Assembly (NCBI GenBank): GCA_023212695.1
Contig: JALCCG010000087.1
Location: 1 to 64,000 of the forward strand
Reading direction: 5' to 3'
DNA from: Sporisorium sorghi
Lineage: Eukaryota > Basidiomycota > Ustilaginomycetes > Ustilaginales > Ustilaginaceae
Length of the DNA stretch: 64,000 bases
Shown: positions 16,026-24,969 of the stretch, piece after piece
Layout of the letters: the number at the start of each line of letters is the position of its first letter
Position numbering within the stretch: position 1 is the stretch's first letter
The notes under the pieces: generated by a model
Told to the model about the DNA's origin: nothing
Database searches by the model: none
Seen by the model: the letters and a program-made list of their open reading frames with translations, nothing else
Made by a program: the position numbers and the translations under genes

Positions 16026-16727
16026 ATGTGCGGACGCTTTACACTCACCGTGACGTGGGAAGAGCTTATGACCAGGTATCTTATCGATCCCGAGTCGGTA
16101 TCTCCCTTTCACATTCCCCGATACAACATTGCTCCAACCCAAATGGTAACGGCCATCATCAATGACGGCAGCACCAACCGAATCGGACAACTGCAATGGG
16201 GGCTTGTCCCGTCCTGGGCCAAGGATTCCTCCACAGGCGCCAAAATGATCAACGCACGCAGCGAAACACTGGAGGAGAAGCCTGCTTATAGGATGCCCTT
16301 TTATCGGAAAAGATGCCTAATTCCTGCAGACGGTTTTTACGAATGGCAAAAAAACGAGAATGGCAAACAGCCCTTTCGCATCGGCTTGAGAAGCGGTGAT
16401 TTATTCAGCATGGCAGGTCTGTATGACATCTGGATCACCCCCAGCGGAGAAAAACTGAGCACCTGCACCGTCATCACCACCGAGCCCAACACACTCATGG
16501 AGCCCATCCATAACCGGATGCCGGTTATTCTCAGACCCGAGGACGAGGCATTATGGCTGGAACGGACGACAGCTGCAAGTGAGCGTAACCCCTCCAACCT
16601 GCAATCTCTCAAAGAGCTTCTGAAGCCTTATCCCGCTCAGGATATGCAAGCCGTACCAGTTAGCACAACGGTCAATTCCGTCAAAAATGATACGGAGGAC
16701 TGTATCCGCTCCATTACTCGCAGCTAA
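16026..16727 (+). CDS. SOS response-associated peptidase (SRAP/YedK/HMCES family)
   Basis: 233 residues beginning MCGRFTL; after removal of Met1, Cys2 forms the covalent thiazolidine with abasic sites in single-stranded DNA. Other core residues are present: NIAPTQ, WGLVPSWAKD, NARSETLEEKPAYR, RCLIPADGFYEW (Glu) and IHNRMPVIL (His). The family protects stalled forks by capping abasic sites. The ATG follows AGGAGG with nine-base spacing. I looked for a LexA box in the 100 upstream bases and saw none, so SOS control is not evident despite the family name. Full length. Confidence 0.94.
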   Translation: MCGRFTLTVTWEELMTRYLIDPESVSPFHIPRYNIAPTQMVTAIINDGSTNRIGQLQWGLVPSWAKDSSTGAKMINARSETLEEKPAYRMPFYRKRCLIPADGFYEWQKNENGKQPFRIGLRSGDLFSMAGLYDIWITPSGEKLSTCTVITTEPNTLMEPIHNRMPVILRPEDEALWLERTTAASERNPSNLQSLKELLKPYPAQDMQAVPVSTTVNSVKNDTEDCIRSITRS

Positions 16728-16958
16728 GTCAGCCTGAACGCAAAAAACCTTTGCCTATCCTCCTGTCTCCTCGCGACATTGCCTGGGCAATGATTCAATC
16801 GCCTGTGCCTGGATCCATACAACCCAGTCGTCATTCAGAATTGCTTGCAGAATTATCATTCCTGTTTCAACAACATTTAAGCCCCTGCTCATAAGGAGAA
16901 GAGTACTCCAGAGAGGGGCTTCTTCTATGCTTGTAAAACCTTGATGTCATCCAATGGT
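16728..16958. terminator. Convergent intergenic region with bidirectional hairpin
   Basis: No gene. An outer stem AAGCCCCT (16879-16886) / AGGGGCTT (16914-16921) encloses an inner GGAG...CTCC pairing. U-tracts are short on both sides. It separates the SRAP gene (plus) from the SpoVIF-like gene (minus). Confidence 0.65.
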
Positions 16959-17246
16959 TTAACGAAACATTCCCCACAGCTTGATCAGATGGAATGTATT
17001 GTTCGGGTCAATACGCTGTGCAAGCACGAATTGCACCATTTGCTGCTCCTGCGTTGAACTCAGCTTCTCATTCAGTATGCCGCTGGCGGTTCGGACCAAT
17101 TGATGCACCTTGGTACTGTTTTGAAGATCGGCTTTGGTCAATCCTTGGGTGAGTCCCTTGATTTTCTCCTTGATTGCCGGGTTTTTCATTTTAAGTTTAA
17201 TCCGCTCCACCAGCTGCGGACTAATCCCGTACTGCTGATAACCCAA
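16959..17246 (-). CDS. Stage VI sporulation protein F-like protein
   Basis: 95 residues from TTG at 17246, nine bases after GGAGGT; the longer frame to 17279 runs through that site. The central helices read QLVERIKLKMKNPAIKEKIKGLTQGLTKADLQNSTKVHQLVRTASGILN and the tail carries QMVQFVLAQRIDPNNT. The pattern of short amphipathic helices and KADLxNxxxVxQLI resembles SpoVIF (YjcC) of Bacillus, a late coat or cortex assembly factor of about 90 residues. No sigma-K promoter could be placed with confidence. The similarity is recognised by eye and moderate. Confidence 0.55.
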   Translation of the reverse strand: MGYQQYGISPQLVERIKLKMKNPAIKEKIKGLTQGLTKADLQNSTKVHQLVRTASGILNEKLSSTQEQQMVQFVLAQRIDPNNTFHLIKLWGMFR

Positions 17247-17333
17247 TGTTGAAGCACCTCCAGTCATAAATGCTGTCACCTTTTTTGATTATATGACGAA
17301 GGTCTGTCCATTGTGCCAACAGATTACACGCCG

Positions 17334-19385
17334 CTAATCCATGATATCGCCCTGAAAAATCTTCTCCTGCTGCAAAAATTCACGCAAAGGCTCATACTCG
17401 GGTGACGTCCAGAAGGCAGTGTCACTGACCAGAGCAGCGGCATCACCTCTGGCTTCTTCCACTACTTTGAAGTCGGCCACCATGTCGGCCAGCCGGAATT
17501 CCGGCAGCCCGCTCTGCTTCGTACCGAAAAAGTCGCCAGGGCCGCGCAGCTCCAAATCTCGCCGGGATACCTCAAAGCCGTCCTCGGTTTCGGTCATCAC
17601 CTGCATGCGCTCCTGTCCTACCTCCGACTTCGGATCGGCCACAAGAACGCAATAGGAAGCATGCTGTCCCCGGCCTACACGCCCGCGCAGCTGGTGCAAC
17701 TGCGACAGGCCGAAGCGGTCCGCATCCATAATAATCATCAGCGTTGCATTCGGCACATCCACCCCAACCTCAACTACCGTTGTAGAGATGAGCAGCTGCA
17801 CTTCATTGCTGTAGAACTGGCGCATGACTTCATCCTTCTCGGCAGGCGTCATGCGGCCGTGCAGGAGTCCGACAGCATACTTGGGAAAGGCCTGCTGCAT
17901 CTGAACATGCAGGTCAATCGCGTTCTGGACATCCAGCTTGTCCGACTCCTCAATCAATGGAGCGATCAGGTATGCCTGCCGTCCCTGGTCTACTTCCCGG
18001 GAAATAAATCCGAGCACACGCTCCATGAGCTCGTGTTTGACCCAATAAGTTGTGATCGGAATACGCCCTTTCGGCCGCTCCGACAGGGTGGATACATCCA
18101 TATCCCCAAAAGCGGTAATCGCCAGCGTCCGCGGAATCGGAGTTGCCGTCATCGTCAGCACATCCGGGTTATAACCTTTACGCCGGAGCACGCTCCTCTG
18201 ATTCACGCCGAAGCGGTGCTGTTCGTCCGTCACAACGAGCCCAAGCTCACGGAAGTACACATCATCCTGAATAAGGGCATGTGTGCCCACCACAACGTCT
18301 GTCAGCCCCATCTGCAGGGAAGCCAGCAAGTCCTTGCGCTTCTTCCCCGTAACGCTGCCTGTCAGCAGACCCACGGTAATTCCAAAGGGTTCAAACAGCT
18401 TCTGCAAGGAACGCATATGCTGTTCCGCAAGAATTTCCGTCGGCACCATCAAGGCACCTTGAAAGCCCGAACGCACGGTTGTAAACAGGGCAATGGCAGC
18501 AACAATCGTTTTTCCCGAGCCCACATCCCCTTGAAGCAAACGATTCATGCAGTAGGGGGAGCGCATATCGTGCAAAATCTCCAGCTCCACCTTCTTCTGC
18601 GCATCGGTAAGCTCAAACGGGAAGCTGCGCACAAACTCCCGAATGGTTGCATTGTCAGCCGTATGTACAACACCGTCCATCCGTCCCCGGTTCAGTGCCC
18701 GGAACGCCTGCATCTTCAGCTGGAACAGAAAGAGCTCTTCATACACCATCCGGCGTCGCCCTTCCTGACCTTCCCTGGAATCCACAGGCTGATGAATCGT
18801 CAAGATAGCCCCTTTACGGGGCATCAGATCATACTTTCGAAGCAAAAATTGCGGCAGAATCTCGGGAATCATCTCCCCGTACTGCTCCAAAGCCTGTCCC
18901 ATCGTTTTTCGGATCCAGGATTGCGTAATCTTCCCACCGATGGAGTAGACCGGCTGCAGCGTCCCGCTGCGGAAGGCCCCTTTATCCGGGAACTCCGATT
19001 CGGATACCGTAAGCTGCATTCTCCGTTGATCCCACTTGCCCGTCAGCACGATCTCCCGGCCAGCCGTCAGCTGATCCTTGAGAAAATGCCGGTTGAACCA
19101 AGTCGCAGTGAACATCCAATTCTCTGCGAGCATTTTGCAGGTTAGACGGGATTTCCCACCATAGCGCTGCAATACAGGCACACTGGCGATCTTCGCTTGA
19201 ATGGTGATTCTGTCTCCGTCTTTCACTTCACTTAAGGACCGGAGCCGGTAATCCTCATACCGGAAGGGGTAATATTCCAATAAATCCTTAACCGTAGAGA
19301 CGCCAAAGGCGTGAAGCTCCCCTTCTTTCAGGGCGCTCACGCCGTTGATCTGTCTGACGGATATTTGATCGAGTTTGAGACTCAT
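17334..19385 (-). CDS. recG: ATP-dependent DNA helicase RecG
   Basis: 683 residues, the length of Bacillus RecG. The N-terminal wedge/OB domain (about 1-200) is followed by helicase motifs: Walker A GDVGSGKTIVA, Walker B box VVTDEQHRFG, TATPIPRT, and motifs V-VI STTVVEVGVDVPNAT and HQLRGRVGRG; the C-terminal TRG hairpin region is RRDLELRGPGDFFGTKQSG. It remodels stalled forks and branch-migrates Holliday junctions. The start ATG follows GAGGTAGATGAT, 15 bases past degV, so the two are in one unit; an upstream in-frame ATG nine codons earlier overlaps degV. Confidence 0.97.
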   Translation of the reverse strand: MSLKLDQISVRQINGVSALKEGELHAFGVSTVKDLLEYYPFRYEDYRLRSLSEVKDGDRITIQAKIASVPVLQRYGGKSRLTCKMLAENWMFTATWFNRHFLKDQLTAGREIVLTGKWDQRRMQLTVSESEFPDKGAFRSGTLQPVYSIGGKITQSWIRKTMGQALEQYGEMIPEILPQFLLRKYDLMPRKGAILTIHQPVDSREGQEGRRRMVYEELFLFQLKMQAFRALNRGRMDGVVHTADNATIREFVRSFPFELTDAQKKVELEILHDMRSPYCMNRLLQGDVGSGKTIVAAIALFTTVRSGFQGALMVPTEILAEQHMRSLQKLFEPFGITVGLLTGSVTGKKRKDLLASLQMGLTDVVVGTHALIQDDVYFRELGLVVTDEQHRFGVNQRSVLRRKGYNPDVLTMTATPIPRTLAITAFGDMDVSTLSERPKGRIPITTYWVKHELMERVLGFISREVDQGRQAYLIAPLIEESDKLDVQNAIDLHVQMQQAFPKYAVGLLHGRMTPAEKDEVMRQFYSNEVQLLISTTVVEVGVDVPNATLMIIMDADRFGLSQLHQLRGRVGRGQHASYCVLVADPKSEVGQERMQVMTETEDGFEVSRRDLELRGPGDFFGTKQSGLPEFRLADMVADFKVVEEARGDAAALVSDTAFWTSPEYEPLREFLQQEKIFQGDIMD

Positions 19386-19399
19386 ATCATCTACCTCAC

Positions 19400-20257
19400 T
19401 TAAGCAGGCCATATATATGCTGCAATGGTTCCCGGTCCAACATGCGTACCGATAACCGGACCGATCTCGGAGAACACCGTTTCCTCAATCGTAAACACAG
19501 CGGACAGCTGCTGCAGAAAATCCTCAACCTGAGCAGGGTCAGCTGTATGACCCACAGCCACTTTAATATTTTTTACGCCGGATAAATCCTGTTGAAACAG
19601 CTCAATGATTTTGGCGGTTGCTTTCTTGCGTCCGCGCACCTTGTCTACCGGGAAAATGATTCCTTCACCATCAATGGACAGGATAGGTTTAATGTTGAGC
19701 AATGTGCCCAGCACTGCCGAAGCTTTACCGATCCGCCCACCCTTCTGCAAATATTCCAGCGTGTCTACCAGGAAGTAGAGGCGGCGCTTGGAACGAAGAT
19801 CTTCCATGGACAAAATAATATCTGAAGCAGCAGCTCCCTCTTGAGCGAGCTTGGCTGCATGAACAACAAATAATCCGAAACCGTAGGAAGCTGATTTGGA
19901 ATCCCACACGGTAATATCCGCTTCACCTTCCATAAGAGAAGTTGCAAGCAATGCGGACTGATACGTCCCACTCAAGCCCGATGAGATGTGAATCGACACG
20001 ATGGAGCAGCCTGGATGCTGTTCCAGGATGGACTCATACACGGCTACAAAATCTGCGGGAGATGGCTGGGAGGTCGTTGGAAGCTGTGGCGATTGTACCA
20101 GCTTGGTGTAGAACTCGCCTGGCGTAATTTCGACTCCGTCCAAATACGTATCTTCCCCAAACATAAGTCTCAGCGGCACGATATGAATGTTGTGTTGCTT
20201 CGCCAGGTCTGCCGGAATATCCGCTGTGCTGTCTGTCACAATAACGGTCTTATTCAC
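19400..20257 (-). CDS. DegV family fatty acid-binding protein
   Basis: 285 residues. The DegV family core is complete: IVTDSTADIP at the start, TSQPSPADF, IHISSGLSGTYQSA, SKSASYGFG and the KGGRIGKASAVLGTLLNIKPIL segment. These proteins (FakB in Staphylococcus) bind a fatty acid and present it to the kinase FakA, whose gene lies directly upstream. So the pair probably forms a complete fatty-acid phosphorylation system feeding phospholipid synthesis. GTG at 20257 is chosen because AGGAGGGG stands six bases before it. Confidence 0.9.
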   Translation of the reverse strand: MNKTVIVTDSTADIPADLAKQHNIHIVPLRLMFGEDTYLDGVEITPGEFYTKLVQSPQLPTTSQPSPADFVAVYESILEQHPGCSIVSIHISSGLSGTYQSALLATSLMEGEADITVWDSKSASYGFGLFVVHAAKLAQEGAAASDIILSMEDLRSKRRLYFLVDTLEYLQKGGRIGKASAVLGTLLNIKPILSIDGEGIIFPVDKVRGRKKATAKIIELFQQDLSGVKNIKVAVGHTADPAQVEDFLQQLSAVFTIEETVFSEIGPVIGTHVGPGTIAAYIWPA

Positions 20258-20334
20258 CGGAACCCCTCCTAAAAATATACCCTGCATAATGTTGAATCCT
20301 CTATACACGTACACATACTTCCCTATTTCTTGAA

Positions 20335-22113
20335 TCAGGACTCCACAGAGAACAGATAAGAATAAATCGGCTGTCCGCCATAATGTACTTCAACTTCTGC
20401 GTTCGGGTAGTGCTCCCCTAGCCAGTCGGTCAGGGCGTTGGTCGATTCCTCGGTTGCATCCGCTCCGGTAAGAAGCGTGACAATCTCGTCGCCGGATTCC
20501 AGCATTTTGCCAAGTAAATCCTGCGAGGTTGTAATCAGATCCGCATTGGCTGCAACAATGTTGGAATTGCGAATTCCGATAAACTGGCCTGCCTTGATCT
20601 CCAGATCATCAATCGTGGTATCCCGAACCGCATAGGTCACTTGACCGGATTGAACGCGGGTGATGGCGTCCAGCATGCTGTCCGTATTCATGTCCGCACT
20701 TTCGTCCTCCTGGAATGCGAAAGCTGCCGCCATCCCCTGCGGAATCGTCTTGCTCGGAATAACCGTCACGCTGCGCTCGCCTTCCAGAAGCTCCCGAGCC
20801 TGCTGGGCAGCCAGCACGATGTTCGAGTTATTCGGAAGAATGAACACTTGCTGAGCCGAGATCGAAGAAATCGCATTGACAAAATCCTCCGTGCTCGGGT
20901 TCATTGTCTGTCCGCCGGAGAGAACGACGTCAACGCCCAGGCTTTTGAAAATATCGGAAATGCCTTCCCCTGACGATACCGCAATGAAACCATAAGGTGC
21001 AATTTCGTCCGCAGGAGGAACAGCCGGCGCTTCCGGCGTTACATGCTCTGCCGGGATATCCGCAAACAGCTCTGGCATCGGTGCAATATCCATCCCTGTT
21101 GTCAGAAGATCACGATGCTGCTCACGCATATTCAAAATGTGAATCTGAGTGATTTCTCCATACTGAAGCGCCAAATTCAACACTTCGCCCGGAGCTTTGG
21201 AATGCACATGCACTTTGATCGTTTCGTCATCGGAAATGACAATGATGGAATCTCCGTTCACTGCAAGCGCTTTCCGGAAATAATCTTCATCGAATTCCGC
21301 GCCTGCTCCCTCTCCAAGCTGTCTGTTAATAAAGAATTCCATATCATATAAAAATTCAATGTCCTCTGTGGACAGTCTGGACTGGGCTGAAACCGGAGCT
21401 TGAACCGCAGAGAAGTCAGGGACCGCATGGGAGACCGGTGCTGTATTGCTCTGTTCGGCTTGTCCTTCCGACACAGCATATGATCCGGAGGGGACGTCTT
21501 GTCTGAGTGCCTGCAAGAAACCTTCGTAAATGTATACCAGGCCTTGACCGCCCGAATCCACGACACCAACCTGTTTCAGAACAGGGAGCATATCCGGTGT
21601 CTGGGAGAGCGTTTCCTTCGCTTTCGCCAGCACCTGCTCCATCAGCTCAACAACATCGTTGCTGCGGCGGGAGAAATAGACTGCATGTTTAGCCGCTTCC
21701 TTTGCTACCGTAAGGATGGTGCCTTCTACGGGCTTTACAACCGCTTTGTAAGCAGCTTCCACGCCTGTCTGGAGCGCAGCAGCAAATTGATGGGTATTAA
21801 GTTCTGTATATGGTGCTGCATACCGGCTGAAACCGCGGAACAACTGGGATAAAATAACCCCTGAGTTCCCTCTGGCTCCCATTAGAAGCCCCTTGGACAG
21901 CACACCGGCACTATGTCCGACGGATTCCGAGTGCTTACTCTTCAGTTCTGCAACGCCTGCAGTCATCGTCAAATTCATGTTTGTCCCCGTGTCGCCATCC
22001 GGCACCGGGAAAACATTCAGGGAATTGACGTGTTCTGCATGCTGCTGCAGCTGCTCCGCTCCGGCTAGGACCATCGCGGTAAATTCTGTTCCATTCAAAG
22101 AACGCTTACTCAA
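20335..22113 (-). CDS. fakA: Fatty acid kinase catalytic subunit (DAK2/YloV family)
   Basis: 592 residues. The N-terminal DhaL/DAK2 domain has the nucleotide/Mg signature NVFPVPDGDTGTNMNLT near residues 33-50 and GARGNSGVILSQLFRGF. A middle Cys/His-containing segment and a C-terminal YloV domain (FIAVSSGEGISDIFKSLGVDVVLSGGQTMNPSTED, PNNSNIVLAAQQA) complete FakA. It phosphorylates FakB-bound fatty acids. Start TTG at 22113 after GGAAGGGGAA. Upstream there is normally an asp23-type gene; here only a structured leader is found. It forms an operon with degV and recG. Confidence 0.93.
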   Translation of the reverse strand: MSKRSLNGTEFTAMVLAGAEQLQQHAEHVNSLNVFPVPDGDTGTNMNLTMTAGVAELKSKHSESVGHSAGVLSKGLLMGARGNSGVILSQLFRGFSRYAAPYTELNTHQFAAALQTGVEAAYKAVVKPVEGTILTVAKEAAKHAVYFSRRSNDVVELMEQVLAKAKETLSQTPDMLPVLKQVGVVDSGGQGLVYIYEGFLQALRQDVPSGSYAVSEGQAEQSNTAPVSHAVPDFSAVQAPVSAQSRLSTEDIEFLYDMEFFINRQLGEGAGAEFDEDYFRKALAVNGDSIIVISDDETIKVHVHSKAPGEVLNLALQYGEITQIHILNMREQHRDLLTTGMDIAPMPELFADIPAEHVTPEAPAVPPADEIAPYGFIAVSSGEGISDIFKSLGVDVVLSGGQTMNPSTEDFVNAISSISAQQVFILPNNSNIVLAAQQARELLEGERSVTVIPSKTIPQGMAAAFAFQEDESADMNTDSMLDAITRVQSGQVTYAVRDTTIDDLEIKAGQFIGIRNSNIVAANADLITTSQDLLGKMLESGDEIVTLLTGADATEESTNALTDWLGEHYPNAEVEVHYGGQPIYSYLFSVES

Positions 22114-22366
22114 TGAGAATTCCCCTTCCTGGCTTGATACCCATAACACTTCTTTTCGTAAATTTCATTATCTATTTCATAGCTTATAGCTGACGAAATG
22201 CCCAAACGGTAAATAATAGACTTGCCATGATTAAATCGATCATAACATCTTGATGGGCTACCCTCTCGTCCTCTACGTCTGCCGGCGTTCCCAAGCATCT
22301 TGAGAGCCATGCCGACTAGCCCACAATATATTTCTTCGGAAATATTATGGACTAATCAACATTGTA
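22114..22366 (-). promoter_or_regulatory. Candidate structured fakA leader with alternative pairings
   Basis: Minus-strand -10 TACAAT (22366-22361) precedes a 240-base leader. A long hairpin (22354-22339 with 22334-22317, tetraloop CGAA) starts at the predicted transcript end. Its wobble pairs are U-G on the minus strand but A-C on the plus strand, which points to a minus-strand RNA. The hairpin's 3' arm GGGCUA could instead pair perfectly with UAGCCC (22260-22255), enclosing GUCGGC/GCCGGC. Such exclusive pairings suggest regulation. A 66-codon ORF in this stretch ends by overlapping fakA (TTGA) but has no ribosome site. Confidence 0.45.
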
Positions 22367-22403
22367 CTATAAGAAGAAAGAGAAATAAATGTTTTTAGGA
22401 TAG

Positions 22404-22433
22404 TTGACGGAGCAATTTTTACTGTGATATTAT
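22404..22433 (+). promoter_or_regulatory. rpmB promoter
   Basis: TTGACG (22404-22409) and TATTAT (22428-22433) with 18-base spacing, 48 bases before the rpmB ATG. The fakA leader promoter points the other way about 40 bases to the left. Confidence 0.65.
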
Positions 22434-22480
22434 ATTTAAGTATTGTTTTATGCAGGGTTAGGTACAAGGAGGTGTAATGA

Positions 22481-22669
22481 ATGGCTCGCAAATGTTATGT
22501 AACTGGCAAGAAACCAAGCAGTGGTAACCACGTTTCTCACGCTAACAATCACAACAAGCGTTCTTGGGGTGTCAACGTTCAAAAGGTTCGCATTTTGGTG
22601 GATGGCAAGCCAAAACGTGTATACGTCAGCACTCGTGCTTTGAAATCCGGTAAAGTGACTCGCGTATAA
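22481..22669 (+). CDS. rpmB: 50S ribosomal protein L28
   Basis: 62 residues with the L28 layout: [58 protein letters not shown]. It binds 23S rRNA in the large subunit. AAGGAGGTG precedes the ATG. As in Bacillus, it stands divergent from the fakA side and close to spoVM. Two hairpins follow downstream. Confidence 0.97.
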   Translation: MARKCYVTGKKPSSGNHVSHANNHNKRSWGVNVQKVRILVDGKPKRVYVSTRALKSGKVTRV

Positions 22670-22686
22670 TCATCTCGTGTTATATG

Positions 22687-22749
22687 AAGAAAAACTTCTT
22701 AATCTCCAGGCACCGTTTGTGGGCTATCCGGGACAAGGAAGTTTTTCTT
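22687..22749 (+). terminator. Long inverted repeat after rpmB
   Basis: Perfect 12-base arms AAGAAAAACTTC (22687-22698) and GAAGTTTTTCTT (22738-22749) separated by 39 bases. It lies 17 bases past the rpmB stop and probably acts with the next hairpin to end the transcript. Confidence 0.55.
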
Positions 22750-22780
22750 GCGTTTAGATACATATTCTTCTCCTAAACAA

Positions 22781-22815
22781 AAAGCACCTTGAGCGGATAG
22801 CAGGTGCTTTTTTTA
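22781..22815. terminator. Bidirectional terminator between rpmB and spoVM
   Basis: 9-bp stem AAAGCACCT / AGGTGCTTT with a 12-base loop; seven or more Ts follow on the plus strand, and on the minus strand the hairpin is followed by TTTGTTT. It serves rpmB and could also end spoVM transcripts. Confidence 0.82.
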
Positions 22816-22818
22816 TTT

Positions 22819-23000
22819 AGATATAAGAAAAATGAACGAGCAAAACTCCCGCTTTCTTATATCGCAAGAAAACTTCCGGTCGAACGCGGTCTGTCTTCGA
22901 TAAGTACGTCGCTAGACACTCTTCTTTTGATATAAGAAAGCGAAGGAGACATCGCGCTTGGCTTACTTATACCGCAAGAGAAACTTCCGCACGAGATGCG
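22819..23000. repeat. Cluster of inverted and tandem repeats downstream of spoVM
   Basis: GATATAAGAAA occurs at 22820-22830 and 22929-22940 and inverted at 22852-22863 (the last two arms are 12-base perfect). In addition, a block CTTxCTTATAyCGCAAGA...AACTTCCG beginning at 22852 recurs at 22962, a 110-base period with scattered differences. Frames across this stretch do not look like protein. Confidence 0.7.
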
Positions 23001-23103
23001 GTATCTCCTCCATGCGCGGATCGGAGTGTTCTTGCCTCTTTCCCTAGAACCGGCAAGGCGGTGCCAGTCCCGGGCGGAGGTTTTGTTACGCCGGGACAAG
23101 CTG

Positions 23104-23184
23104 TCAGCTCTTGTGAAACGTATTTAAGATCGCCTTCACAAAACCTCCCAGAAACTTCGGCAGCTTGAACGTATAGAATTTCAT
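23104..23184 (-). CDS. spoVM: Stage V sporulation protein M
   Basis: A 26-residue peptide, MKFYTFKLPKFLGGFVKAI then LNTFHKS, in which every part of the amphipathic SpoVM helix is recognisable, including Pro9. In Bacillus it senses the convex forespore membrane, anchors SpoIVA and starts coat assembly, and its degradation by FtsH is important. GGGGAGGGTGAGAC precedes the ATG. The position between rpmB and rpe is the same as in Bacillus subtilis, apart from a missing thiN. Confidence 0.96.
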   Translation of the reverse strand: MKFYTFKLPKFLGGFVKAILNTFHKS

Positions 23185-23256
23185 GTCTCACCCTCCCCAT
23201 CATTCTCATGCCTTCCTAGATTATGTTATGCACCAAGCCCATAGATGTGAACACAG

Positions 23257-23293
23257 ACAAAAAAGGCTACATGAGAACCCTGCTCATGTAACC
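23257..23293 (-). terminator. Terminator of the rpe operon
   Basis: An 11-base arm GGTTACATGAG pairs with CTCATGTAGCC (one mismatch) around a 7-base loop, followed on the minus strand by TTTTTTGTC. About 50 bases past the rpe stop. Confidence 0.85.
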
Positions 23294-23343
23294 ATATTTA
23301 TGCGGGAAAACCCCGCCCTATGCATCCCTTGCTCACGTTCCGG

Positions 23344-24003
23344 TCAAGATGTTACGCTGTTTCGAATATTTGCGATGGCTGCTGCGCGATCCGGCTTGCC
23401 GAATACCGCGCTTCCCGCCACCAGGACATCAGCTCCTGCTTCCACCACAAGGGGCGCTGTCTCCGCTGTAATGCCTCCATCCACTTCAATATGGATATTG
23501 GGGAAGTCAGAGCTTGAAATCCATTCACGGAGCTGTGATATCTTGTTAACGGTCCGCTCGATAAAAGCTTGTCCGCCAAATCCAGGGTTTACAGTCATGA
23601 CCAGCACCAGATCCAAATCAGGAAGCACCTCCTGCAGCACATGGGCCGGCGTGGCCGGATTGATCGCAACGCCTGCCTTTACGCCATGCTCCTTAATAAG
23701 ATGGATCACACGATGAAGATGCGGACAGGTCTCGGCATGAACCGTAATCAGGTCAGCTCCTGCCTTTACGAAATCCGCTATATAAAGCTCCGGCTGCTCG
23801 ATCATCAGATGCACGTCAAGCGTCAGGCTCGTGTGCGGTCTGATCGCTTGGACGATAGGCGGACCCAGCGTAATATTAGGCACGAAGTGACCGTCCATCA
23901 CGTCCACATGAATCCAATCGGCTCCGCCGGCCTCGGCATCCTTAATTTCTTGTCCCAGCTTGGCAAAATCAGCTGACAGTATGGATGGGGCAATTTTTAT
24001 CAT
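23344..24003 (-). CDS. rpe: Ribulose-phosphate 3-epimerase
   Basis: 219 residues, a TIM barrel interconverting ribulose-5-phosphate and xylulose-5-phosphate in the pentose phosphate pathway. Signature residues: [27 protein letters not shown] (metal His and catalytic Asp), [27 protein letters not shown] and the phosphate loop VAGSAVFG. It follows rsgA by four bases, so the two are translated from one message. Confidence 0.97.
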   Translation of the reverse strand: MIKIAPSILSADFAKLGQEIKDAEAGGADWIHVDVMDGHFVPNITLGPPIVQAIRPHTSLTLDVHLMIEQPELYIADFVKAGADLITVHAETCPHLHRVIHLIKEHGVKAGVAINPATPAHVLQEVLPDLDLVLVMTVNPGFGGQAFIERTVNKISQLREWISSSDFPNIHIEVDGGITAETAPLVVEAGADVLVAGSAVFGKPDRAAAIANIRNSVTS

Positions 24004-24007
24004 AGTT

Positions 24008-24916
24008 TCAGTACCTCCGCTTCTTGTCTTTCATTTCTGCAAAAAACTCCACATAATGCTCGTAGCGGCTGGCAAGAATGATTCCATCCTCTTTGGCTTG
24101 AATCACCCGGCAGCCCGGCTCATGCAGATGACTGCAGCCTCTGAATTTGCAGTTGTTGGCATAAAGAGCAAACTCCCTGAAACAGGTCGAAAGCTCTTCG
24201 ACGCCCAGCTCCAAAAAGTCCAATTGGCTAAAGCCCGGTGTATCGGCAACGTACCCGCCGTTATCAAGCTCGATCAGCTCGACATGACGCGTCGTATGCC
24301 GACCCCGGCCAAGACGCAAACTGATTTCACTGGTCTCCAGCGTGAGGCCGGGCATCAGCGCATTAAGCAAAGACGACTTCCCGACACCGGATTGACCGGA
24401 GAATACGCTAATATGGCCCGCCAAGCGATCCTTTACCTGTTCGGTGCCTGTACCTTCGACCGAGCTGGTAATCATCACTTCGTAGCCTATTTGCTCGTAC
24501 TGGCGCTTGACCTGCTCCAGTATATCGTCCGAGGCATCCGCAAGATCCTGCTTCGTCAAACAGATCAACGCTTCAAGACCGGCATGCTCAATATGTACCA
24601 GGAACTTGTCCAGCAGGTGCAAGCTCAGGTCCGGTTCTTTAACCGAAAACAACAGCACCGCCAAGTCGACATTAGCGACAGGCGGGCGAATTAATTGGGA
24701 AGACCGTGGAAGAATTTCTTCCACGGTCCCTTCCCCATTCTCAGTCAGTGAGTACATAACGTGATCTCCAACGAGCGGAGAGATGCCTTTCTTTTTGAAA
24801 ATGCCGCGGGCTCTGCATTGAACCGCTGGGTCCTCCCCGGATATAATGTTGCCGTCTTGCAGTGGTTTGACATAGTAATATCCGCTTAGTGCCTTCACGA
24901 TCAATCCCTCAAGCAT
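24008..24916 (-). CDS. rsgA: Ribosome small subunit-dependent GTPase A
   Basis: 302 residues. An N-terminal OB fold is followed by a circularly permuted GTPase with motif order G4 (LTKQD), G5, G1 (GQSGVGKSS), G2, G3 (DTPGF) and a C-terminal zinc knuckle [14 protein letters not shown]. It checks late assembly of the 30S subunit. The gene follows prkC by about 50 bases in the conserved prpC-prkC-rsgA-rpe order. Confidence 0.96.
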   Translation of the reverse strand: MLEGLIVKALSGYYYVKPLQDGNIISGEDPAVQCRARGIFKKKGISPLVGDHVMYSLTENGEGTVEEILPRSSQLIRPPVANVDLAVLLFSVKEPDLSLHLLDKFLVHIEHAGLEALICLTKQDLADASDDILEQVKRQYEQIGYEVMITSSVEGTGTEQVKDRLAGHISVFSGQSGVGKSSLLNALMPGLTLETSEISLRLGRGRHTTRHVELIELDNGGYVADTPGFSQLDFLELGVEELSTCFREFALYANNCKFRGCSHLHEPGCRVIQAKEDGIILASRYEHYVEFFAEMKDKKRRY

Positions 24917-24969
24917 ATAATAGGCCTCACCTTTCTTGTTGAAATTTTAGTGTTCTCATGACTTGTGTC

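Noticed and set aside
17661..19145. 494-codon open frame on the plus strand opposite recG
   Set aside because: Long because recG is GC-biased in codon position 3; no ribosome site, and the protein is His/Arg/Leu-rich with no motif, while the recG strand has full helicase motifs.
22110..22310. 66-codon ORF overlapping the fakA start
   Set aside because: The TTGA overlap is suggestive but there is no ribosome site before its ATG, the composition is not protein-like, and the RNA pairing explains the stretch better. The Asp23-like CGLVGMA is too short to be convincing.
22857..23209. Two 80-codon minus-strand frames around spoVM
   Set aside because: They overlap spoVM out of frame and the repeat block, with no ribosome site and Arg/Ser-rich composition.
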